In this document: positions 1 through 5,478 of the stretch, in pieces
How positions within the stretch are numbered: the stretch's first letter is position 1
Layout: every line of letters begins with the position of its first letter
Assembly (NCBI GenBank): GCA_030523385.1
Contig: JAUNIV010000032.1
Coordinates: 1 to 12,770 of the forward strand
Direction of reading: 5' to 3'
Length of the DNA stretch: 12,770 nucleotides
DNA from: Bacteroidales bacterium
GTDB taxonomy: Bacteria; Bacteroidota; Bacteroidia; Bacteroidales; Bacteroidaceae
Made by a program: the position numbers and the translations under genes
Notes under the pieces: generated by a model
The model's input: only the letters and a program-made list of their open reading frames with translations
The model's database searches: none
What the model was told of the DNA's origin: nothing

Positions 1-72
1 GCGGGACCCGGGATTGAACCGGGGACCTCATGATTATGAATCATGCGCTCTAACCGGCTGAGCTATCCCGCC
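1..72 (-). tRNA. tRNA with CAT anticodon (elongator Met likely), 3' end cut off by window edge
   Basis: Read on the minus strand, the 5' end is at 72 (GGCGGGAT). The D arm is GCTC/GAGC and the anticodon stem CATGA/TCATG encloses the 7-base loop TTCATAA, giving anticodon CAT. The T arm CCCGG/CCGGG has loop TTCAATC. The last five bases (position 72, discriminator and CCA) lie beyond the window. The anticodon stem lacks the three G-C pairs of an initiator tRNA, so it is not fMet. Elongator Met is most likely. A lysidine-modified Ile2 tRNA also has a CAT gene anticodon and cannot be excluded by eye. It differs from its neighbour at 136-212 by one base in the D loop (AGCCGGTTA against AGCTGGTTA). 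Confidence 0.95.
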
Positions 73-135
73 ATCATGTTTCCTTAAAAAAGACCGCCAA
101 GAGTGGAAGCCTCTCAACAGTCTAAAGATCTCTCT

Positions 136-212
136 TGGTAGCGGGACCCGGGATTGAACCGGGGACCTCATGATTATGAATCATGCGCTCTAACCAGCTG
201 AGCTATCCCGCC
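136..212 (-). tRNA. tRNA with CAT anticodon (elongator Met likely), complete with encoded CCA
   Basis: This is a complete 77-base cloverleaf on the minus strand. It has acceptor GGCGGGA/TCCCGCT (with a G1-U72 wobble pair), D stem GCTC/GAGC, anticodon stem CATGA/TCATG, anticodon CAT, variable loop AGGTC, T stem CCCGG/CCGGG, discriminator A and an encoded CCA. Elongator Met is favoured over Ile2, as for the copy at 1-72, and initiator identity is excluded by the A/T-rich anticodon stem. The 63-base spacer to the next tRNA has no recognisable promoter, so the two are probably processed from one transcript started at the promoter at 234-264. Confidence 0.96.
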
Positions 213-233
213 ATCATTTCTGATTTGCGGGTG

Positions 234-264
234 CAAAGATAGAATGATATTTTGAAACTCGCAA
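234..264 (-). promoter_or_regulatory. Bacteroidota-type promoter for the tRNA pair
   Basis: On the minus strand TATCTTTG (234-241) matches the Bacteroidota -7 consensus TAnnTTTG exactly. A TTG at 262-264, part of GTTG, lies 20 bases upstream where the -33 TTTG element is expected. The predicted start is about 15 bases before the tRNA 5' end at 212, a sensible distance for a tRNA leader. Confidence 0.7.
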
Positions 265-316
265 CATTTGGCGAAACTTTTTCTTGCAAAATCTGTTTTT
301 TCATCAGAATGTCATC

Positions 317-355
317 GGACGGAAAATATTCTGTCCCTATAGTATATAATATAGG
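317..355. other. two adjacent dyads in the divergent tRNA / START-gene gap
   Basis: The 248-base gap 213-460 holds the minus-strand tRNA promoter on its left. In the middle it carries a hairpin at 317-336, with arms GGACGGAA and TTCTGTCC (one G-T pair) around an AATA loop. Next to it is a second dyad at 336-355, arms CCTATA and TATAGG around a self-complementary TATATA centre. No T-run follows, so neither is a clear terminator. They could be operators or transcript structure upstream of the START-like gene, or chance in A/T-rich DNA. I see no credible small gene in the gap. Confidence 0.4.
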
Positions 356-460
356 TAAAGAAACAAGCCATGATAAATATGTTGTAAAAATAATAGCATT
401 TATTATGTTGTATAAGAAAATTTGGTTTATTTTGCCACCGAAACTTTAAAGAAAGAAACT

Positions 461-847
461 ATGGGAAAAGAAAAGATTCATCTGGAATTCATGTTGAAAG
501 CAGGTTCGGGAAATATTGTATGGTCTATCATCAGTACTCCGTCCGGACTGGAAACATGGTTTGCAGATAAAGTCACAGCCAAAGACAAAATATTTACTTT
601 CCGATGGGGAAAGACCGAAACACGGCAAGCAGAAGTAGCCAATTTCCGGACTAACAGCTTTATACGCTTCCACTGGCTGGACGATGAAGACCCTAAGACA
701 TACTTCGAACTGAGAATGGTATATAACGAACTGACTTCGGACTACATGCTGGAAGTGATAGACTGGACCGAACCAGACGAAAAAGAAGACATGGAAGAGC
801 TGTGGCAGTCGGAAATAGAGAAGCTAAAACGGGTCAGCGGGCTGTAA
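461..847 (+). CDS. START-like / AHSA1-type domain protein
   Basis: A 128-residue soluble protein with no signal peptide or membrane segment. Its layout fits the small helix-grip (START/AHSA1-like) fold. A short first strand (residues 5-13) precedes a helix with GLETWFADK (29-37), which resembles the tryptophan-containing first helix of AHSA1 proteins. Alternating strands follow (43-60, 67-73, 80-101), with an acidic linker and a long final amphipathic helix (106-125). The family binds hydrophobic ligands or partners, but ligand and role are unknown here. The start at 461 is preferred over an in-frame ATG at 422. The protein then begins with the conserved fold, and the leader AAAGAAAGAAACT before it is A-rich as is usual in Bacteroidota. 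A weak -7-like TATTTTG lies at 428-434. The gene is followed by an 84-base gap and lptF in the same direction. Confidence 0.85.
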   Translation: MGKEKIHLEFMLKAGSGNIVWSIISTPSGLETWFADKVTAKDKIFTFRWGKTETRQAEVANFRTNSFIRFHWLDDEDPKTYFELRMVYNELTSDYMLEVIDWTEPDEKEDMEELWQSEIEKLKRVSGL

Positions 848-894
848 TTCTATAAAAATTTGCAAAACATACGTATGCTCTCCGTTTTTTATGC

Positions 895-902
895 TAATTT
901 TG
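895..902 (+). promoter_or_regulatory. -7 box upstream of the permease gene
   Basis: TAATTTTG matches TAnnTTTG exactly and lies 29 bases before the ATG at 932. No good -33 TTTG is found at 19-21 bases upstream, so the match is partial. If real, it would drive the lptF-type gene and ribBA independently of the START-like gene. Confidence 0.5.
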
Positions 903-931
903 TGCCTCAATAAGTTGCACAATACGAAGGA

Positions 932-2830
932 ATGCTACGCATAAAAAAGTTAGATATATTCATCCTGAAGAGCTTCCTGATGCTCTTCGTAGGGACATTT
1001 TTCATCTGCCTCTTTATCTTTATGATGCAGTTCTTGTGGAGGTATGTAGATGAATTGGTGGGGAAAGGACTGGAGATGAGCGTACTGGCTCAGTTCTTCT
1101 TTTATTCTGCCCTTACGTTGATACCGTTGTCACTGCCCCTGGCCATCCTGCTGGCCGCACTGATGACTTTCGGTAATTTCGGCGAGAGGTATGAACTGCT
1201 GTCCATGAAAGCGGCGGGCATCCCTTTGCTCCGCATCATACGCCCACTGGTATTGTTCTGCACATTCCTGTGCTGCACCTCCTTTTATTTTCAGAACGTC
1301 ATTGCCCCCAAAGCGCAGGTGAAACTGCTCACCCTGCTGGTTTCCATGAAACAGACTTCGCCCGAACTGGACATTCCGGAAGGGGTGTTCTACGACGAGA
1401 TACAGGGATATAATATATATGTAAAGCAGAAAGACCGCGAGACCGGTATGCTAAAAGATGTGCTGATTTATAATTTCTCCGACGGATTCGAGAACGCACA
1501 CATCATTTGGGCTTCGGAAGGAAAGATGGAAATGACGGCCGACAAACAGCACCTCTATCTGCATCTGTTCAACGGCGAACAGTTTGAGAACCTGAAATCG
1601 CAAACCATATCATCCAACAATGTCCCCTATCGGCGGGAGACTTTCCGCGAGAAGCACACCATCATTGAATTTGACGGCGGCTTCAACATGATAGACGGCA
1701 GCTTCTTAGGCGACCGTTCGGACAGTAAGAACATGATAGAAATCAGCCACTCCATCGACTCGCTCTCCCATCGGGCAGACAGCATCGGGCGAAACATGTA
1801 TCATGAAATAAAGACGTCGACCTATCGCGACATCACCCTGTCGCGCACGGACTCCGTGAAGCTGGCAGAGAGCAGCAGCCGCATCAATATAGACAGCCTG
1901 TTTACGGCTTACACGCTGGCAGAGAAAGACAAAGTGTTGGGTAGCGCCGCCGACCGCACCGAGGCACTGGCCAGCGAATGGAACATGAAGAGCTATCAGA
2001 TGACGGAGACCGACAACAACATACGCAAGCATGAGACCGACTGGCACAAGAAAATCACCCTGTCGCTCAGCTGCCTGATGTTCTTCTTCATCGGTGCTCC
2101 GTTGGGAGCCATCATACGCAAAGGCGGATTGGGAATGCCGGTGGTCATCTCCGTGCTGATATTCGTCATCTACTACATCATAGACTCCGGCGCCACGCGC
2201 GTGGCCAAAAGTGGAGAGATGAACATGGTGTTGGGCGTGTGGATGAGCACCATCGTACTGGCACCCATCGGCATATTCTTCACCTACAAGTCGAACAACG
2301 ATTCGGTGGTGTTCAATGCCGAAGTCTATCTCAACTTCTTCCGCATGTTGTTGGGACTGCGACCCTCGCGCCATGTGTTCAAGAAAGAAGTCATCATCGA
2401 AGATCCGGACTACGTGGGCATACAGCCCCGTCTGGATGCGCTGTGCGACTCGTGCAACGAATATGCCGCCGCACACAGGCTGGCCGGCGCGCCCAACTAC
2501 ATCCGCATCTTCACCAACAAAGGGCATGACAATGCCATAGCCGACATCAGCATGCGGATGGAAGCTATCATAGAAGAGCTGTCGAACAGCAAGGACAGCA
2601 TCTTGCTGGAGCTGCTCAACCGCTACCCCATCCTATCTACCAAAGCACACAAAAGCCCGTTCGACCGGCAATGGCTGAACATCGTGGCCGGACTGGTAGT
2701 GCCCGTGGGACTGTTTTTCTATTTCCGCATCTGGCGGTTCAGCCTGCGGTTGGACAAAGACCTGAAGAACATTGTCCGCACCAGCCGCGACATTCAAGAA
2801 CGAATAAACAATGAAACATTTATAATTTGA
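932..2830 (+). CDS. LptF/LptG family LPS-export permease (YjgP/YjgQ)
   Basis: Inner-membrane subunit of the Lpt ABC transporter, which extracts lipopolysaccharide from the inner membrane and passes it to the periplasmic bridge; LptB is the usual ATPase partner. The 632 residues show three N-terminal membrane segments (about 12-35, 58-83, 100-122). Between segments two and three lies a cytoplasmic loop with GERYELLSMKAAGI (84-97), typical of the family's ATPase-coupling region. A periplasmic part (about 123-372) follows, whose first half suits the beta-jellyroll domain. Three more membrane segments come next (about 375-397, 400-420, 432-452). It is much longer than the roughly 360-residue E. 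coli proteins. The additions are a Ser/Asp-rich helical stretch (255-370) before the fourth membrane segment, and a tail of about 170 residues ending in a further hydrophobic segment (581-602). LptF and LptG cannot be told apart here, so no symbol is given. Its TGA ends one base before ribBA starts. Confidence 0.9.
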   Translation: MLRIKKLDIFILKSFLMLFVGTFFICLFIFMMQFLWRYVDELVGKGLEMSVLAQFFFYSALTLIPLSLPLAILLAALMTFGNFGERYELLSMKAAGIPLLRIIRPLVLFCTFLCCTSFYFQNVIAPKAQVKLLTLLVSMKQTSPELDIPEGVFYDEIQGYNIYVKQKDRETGMLKDVLIYNFSDGFENAHIIWASEGKMEMTADKQHLYLHLFNGEQFENLKSQTISSNNVPYRRETFREKHTIIEFDGGFNMIDGSFLGDRSDSKNMIEISHSIDSLSHRADSIGRNMYHEIKTSTYRDITLSRTDSVKLAESSSRINIDSLFTAYTLAEKDKVLGSAADRTEALASEWNMKSYQMTETDNNIRKHETDWHKKITLSLSCLMFFFIGAPLGAIIRKGGLGMPVVISVLIFVIYYIIDSGATRVAKSGEMNMVLGVWMSTIVLAPIGIFFTYKSNNDSVVFNAEVYLNFFRMLLGLRPSRHVFKKEVIIEDPDYVGIQPRLDALCDSCNEYAAAHRLAGAPNYIRIFTNKGHDNAIADISMRMEAIIEELSNSKDSILLELLNRYPILSTKAHKSPFDRQWLNIVAGLVVPVGLFFYFRIWRFSLRLDKDLKNIVRTSRDIQERINNETFII

Positions 2831-2831
2831 T

Positions 2832-4046
2832 ATGGAAGAAATCAAACTCAACACCATCGAAGAAGCGATAGCAGATTTCCGCGAAGGAAAGTTCGTCATC
2901 GTAGTGGATGATGAAGACCGCGAGAATGAAGGTGACCTGATTGTGGCCGCCGAGAAGATCACCCCCGAACAAGTGAACTTCATGCTGAAACATGCACGCG
3001 GCGTGCTGTGCGTACCCATCACCATCTCCCGCTGCAAAGAGCTGGAACTCCCCCACCAGGTGGACAACAACACGTCCGTATTGGGCACCCCGTTCACCAT
3101 CACCGTGGACAAGCTGGAAGGTTGCAGCACCGGAGTGTCTATCCACGACCGTGCGGCTACCATCCGCGCACTGGCCGACCCGACATCCACACCCGAGACA
3201 TTCGGCCGACCGGGACACATCAATCCGCTCTACGCACAAGACAAGGGAGTGCTCCGCCGAGCCGGACATACCGAAGCCTGTGTAGATATGGCACGCCTGG
3301 CCGGACTGCAACCCGCCGCCGCACTGATGGAAATCATGAGCGACGACGGCACCATGGCCCGCCTGCCCGAACTGCGCCGCAAAGCTGACGAATGGGGAGT
3401 CAAACTCATATCCATCCGCGACCTGATAGCCTACCGGCTGAAACAAGAATCGCTGGTGGAAGAAGGCGTGGAAGTGGACATGCCCACCGAATACGGACAT
3501 TTCCGGCTCATTCCTTTCCGCCAGAAGAGCAACGGACTGGAACACATAGCCATCATCAAAGGAGAAATCAAAGAAGGGGAACCCGTGCTGGTGCGCGTAC
3601 ACTCCTCGTGTGCCACGGGCGACATCTTCGGCTCCATGCGCTGCGACTGCGGAGAACAGTTGCACAAAGCCCTGCAAATGATTGAAAAAGAAGGAAAAGG
3701 CGTAGTGGTCTATCTGAACCAGGAAGGACGAGGCATCGGACTGATGGAGAAGATGAAAGCCTACAAACTGCAAGAAGGAGGCATGGACACGGTGGATGCC
3801 AACCTGTGCTTAGGACACCAAGCCGATGAACGCGACTACGGCGTAGGTGCACAAATCCTGCGCAGCATAGGCGTGACCAAGATGCGACTCATCACCAACA
3901 ACCCGGTAAAGCGCGTAGGGCTGGAGTCTTACGGTCTTTCGGTAGTGGAAAACGTAGGTATCGAAATCACGCCCAACGCCTACAACGAGCGTTACCTGAA
4001 GACCAAGAAAGACAGGATGGGACACAACCTGCATTTCAGCAAGTAA
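2832..4046 (+). CDS. ribBA: bifunctional 3,4-dihydroxy-2-butanone-4-phosphate synthase / GTP cyclohydrolase II
   Basis: Makes both starting branches of riboflavin: ribulose 5-phosphate to 3,4-dihydroxy-2-butanone 4-phosphate plus formate, and GTP to the diaminopyrimidine precursor. The N-terminal RibB half (about 1-200) has the acidic metal/substrate loop DDEDRENEGD (26-35), the loop STGVSIHDRAATI (99-111), and GRPGHINPL (125-133) with GHTEA (145-149). The C-terminal RibA half (about 205-400) has VRVHSSCATGDIFGSMRCDC, whose Cys260, Cys271 and Cys273 form the zinc site. It also has LNQEGRGIGL (295-304), GVGAQIL (337-343) and NNPVKRVGL (356-364). All expected catalytic regions are present and the 404-residue length is normal. 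The ATG is one base after the permease stop, implying translational coupling. No FMN riboswitch can precede it because the upstream DNA is coding. Confidence 0.97.
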   Translation: MEEIKLNTIEEAIADFREGKFVIVVDDEDRENEGDLIVAAEKITPEQVNFMLKHARGVLCVPITISRCKELELPHQVDNNTSVLGTPFTITVDKLEGCSTGVSIHDRAATIRALADPTSTPETFGRPGHINPLYAQDKGVLRRAGHTEACVDMARLAGLQPAAALMEIMSDDGTMARLPELRRKADEWGVKLISIRDLIAYRLKQESLVEEGVEVDMPTEYGHFRLIPFRQKSNGLEHIAIIKGEIKEGEPVLVRVHSSCATGDIFGSMRCDCGEQLHKALQMIEKEGKGVVVYLNQEGRGIGLMEKMKAYKLQEGGMDTVDANLCLGHQADERDYGVGAQILRSIGVTKMRLITNNPVKRVGLESYGLSVVENVGIEITPNAYNERYLKTKKDRMGHNLHFSK

Positions 4047-4056
4047 AAGCACCGTT

Positions 4057-4092
4057 TTTGTTTTTAAAATTAAAAGATAATCGTTTACTTTG
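4057..4092 (+). promoter_or_regulatory. probable promoter of the aminotransferase gene
   Basis: TTACTTTG (4085-4092) matches the TAnnTTTG -7 element except at its second base. A T-rich TTTG at 4057-4060 could act as the -33 element, but the 24-base spacing is longer than the usual 19-21. The 83-base gap after ribBA holds no terminator-like hairpin, so read-through from ribBA may also occur. Confidence 0.45.
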
Positions 4093-4129
4093 CATCTGAT
4101 AAAGTTAAACACCTTAAAATAAATAAGAA

Positions 4130-5323
4130 ATGAACCAAGTATCAGACCGTCTGAACCGTTTGTCTCCTTCGGCAACACTGGCCATGTCTCAGAAGAGCAG
4201 CGAGCTGAAAGCCCAGGGAGTGGATGTAATTAACCTGAGTGTGGGTGAACCCGACTTCAACACCCCCGACCACATCAAGGAAGCAGCCAAGAAGGCAATC
4301 GATGATAACTTCTCGCGTTACTCTCCCGTGCCGGGCTATCCGGCTTTGCGCAACGCCATCGTGGCCAAGCTGAAGAATGAAAACGGACTGGACTATACCG
4401 CTGCCCAGATTTCTTGTGCCAACGGTGCCAAGCAGTCTGTGTGCAACACCGTCATGACGCTGGTAAACAGCGGCGACGAGGTGATTGTCCCCGCTCCTTA
4501 TTGGGTGAGCTATCCCGAAATGGTGAAGCTGGCAGACGGAACGCCCGTCATCGTAACCGCCGGCATCGACCAAGACTTCAAGATTACTCCCGCACAGCTG
4601 GAGGCTGCCATTACGCCGAAGACCAAAGCACTGATTCTGTGCTCTCCGTCCAACCCTACCGGTTCCGTTTACTCCAAAGAAGAACTGGCCGGACTGGCTG
4701 CCGTATTGGCCAAACATCCGCAGGTATATGTCATAGCCGATGAAATCTACGAACACATCAACTACATCGGCCACCACGAAAGTATTGCCCAATTCCCCGA
4801 AATCCACGACCGCGTAGTCATTGTCAACGGAGTTTCAAAGGCATACGCCATGACGGGATGGAGAATCGGTTTCATCGCCGGACCCGAATGGTTGGTGAAA
4901 GCCGTCAACAAATTGCAGGGACAATACACTTCCGGCCCGTGCTCCGTATCTCAGAAAGCCGCCGAAGCAGCCTACACCGGCTCTCAGGCTCCGGTAGAAG
5001 AAATGCGTCAGGCTTTCGAACGCCGCCGCGACCTGATTGTGAAGTTGGCTAAAGAGATTCCGGGATTCGAAGTGAACACTCCGCAAGGAGCTTTCTACCT
5101 GTTCCCCAAATGCGATTCTTTCTTCGGAAAGAGTGCCGGCGACCGCAAGATCAACAATTCGGACGATTTGGCCATGTATCTGTTGGAAGTAGGTCATGTG
5201 GCTTGTGTAGGCGGTGCATCGTTCGGTTCTCCCGAATGCATCCGTATGAGCTACGCCACTTCGGATGAGAATATCGTAGAAGCCATGCGCCGCATCAAGG
5301 AAGCATTGGCTTTGCTGAAATAA
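4130..5323 (+). CDS. class I/II pyridoxal-phosphate aminotransferase, aspartate aminotransferase-like (subgroup Ib)
   Basis: A 397-residue cytosolic fold-type I aminotransferase, probably moving an amino group between aspartate or a similar amino acid and 2-oxoglutarate. Key residues are visible. Lys237 in SKAYAMTGWRIG forms the Schiff base with PLP. Asn175 in SPSNPTG and Asp204/Tyr207 in ADEIYEH contact the cofactor. Arg372 in ECIRMSYA would bind the substrate carboxylate. The N-terminal SVGEPDFNTP (37-46) and YSPVPGYPALR (64-74) are typical of AspB-like subgroup Ib enzymes rather than E. coli AspC. Substrate choice (aspartate, aromatic acids, prephenate) cannot be settled by eye. The A/T-rich leader before the ATG has no Shine-Dalgarno, as is common in this phylum. 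The gene converges on recQ. Confidence 0.93.
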   Translation: MNQVSDRLNRLSPSATLAMSQKSSELKAQGVDVINLSVGEPDFNTPDHIKEAAKKAIDDNFSRYSPVPGYPALRNAIVAKLKNENGLDYTAAQISCANGAKQSVCNTVMTLVNSGDEVIVPAPYWVSYPEMVKLADGTPVIVTAGIDQDFKITPAQLEAAITPKTKALILCSPSNPTGSVYSKEELAGLAAVLAKHPQVYVIADEIYEHINYIGHHESIAQFPEIHDRVVIVNGVSKAYAMTGWRIGFIAGPEWLVKAVNKLQGQYTSGPCSVSQKAAEAAYTGSQAPVEEMRQAFERRRDLIVKLAKEIPGFEVNTPQGAFYLFPKCDSFFGKSAGDRKINNSDDLAMYLLEVGHVACVGGASFGSPECIRMSYATSDENIVEAMRRIKEALALLK

Positions 5324-5337
5324 ACTATCGTTGTTGC

Positions 5338-5367
5338 TGTAGGGGCGGAAAATATTCCGCCCCTACA
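5338..5367. repeat. perfect 13-bp palindrome, possible dispersed REP-like element or terminator hairpin
   Basis: Arms TGTAGGGGCGGAA (5338-5350) and TTCCGCCCCTACA (5355-5367) pair perfectly around an AATA loop, 14 bases after the aminotransferase stop. It could stop or stabilise that transcript. However, the bases after it (ATAAAATGG) are not a T-run in either direction, so it is not a classical intrinsic terminator. The GTAGGGGCG-type arm resembles short palindromes that recur between genes in various bacterial genomes. Repetition in this genome cannot be judged from one copy. Confidence 0.65.
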
Positions 5368-5418
5368 ATAAAATGGCATGAAGCCTATTTTTTCAAAGCA
5401 TCAAATGATATTTTTGAC

Positions 5419-5476
5419 CCTTTAAAAATTATTTTTTAAAGGACGAAAAAAATTTTTTAAGGCGTCAAATCTGACG
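5419..5476. terminator. A/T-rich dyads between convergent genes, possible two-way transcription stop
   Basis: A 10-bp stem CCTTTAAAAA (5419-5428) / TTTTTAAAGG (5433-5442) is followed by a short stem CGTCA (5463-5467) / TGACG (5472-5476) just beyond the recQ stop. Reading from recQ, the short stem is followed a few bases later by TTTTTTT. Both stems are weak or A/T-rich, so this is only a plausible termination zone for the two converging transcripts. Confidence 0.4.
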
Positions 5477-5478
5477 TT

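Noticed and set aside
1..212. Initiator (fMet) identity for the two CAT tRNAs
   Set aside because: The anticodon stem CATGA/TCATG lacks the three consecutive G-C pairs that mark initiator tRNAs, and position 1-72 is G-U rather than an initiator-type mismatch.
252..449. Possible 65-residue gene with a TTG start in the divergent gap
   Set aside because: It has unusual start, low-complexity A/T-driven composition and no recognisable domain, and it overlaps the dyads and the region just upstream of the START-like gene.
422..460. N-terminal extension of the START-like protein from the ATG at 422
   Set aside because: The extra 13 residues do not fit the fold, and the ATG at 461 has a better A-rich leader.
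2700..2832. FMN riboswitch directly upstream of ribBA
   Set aside because: The region is coding sequence of the permease up to one base before ribBA, and no riboswitch-like paired elements were recognised.
1706..3773. Long minus-strand open frames opposite the permease and ribBA genes
   Set aside because: Their His/Val/Gln-rich translations are typical of reverse-frame artefacts, and the plus strand carries clear family motifs.
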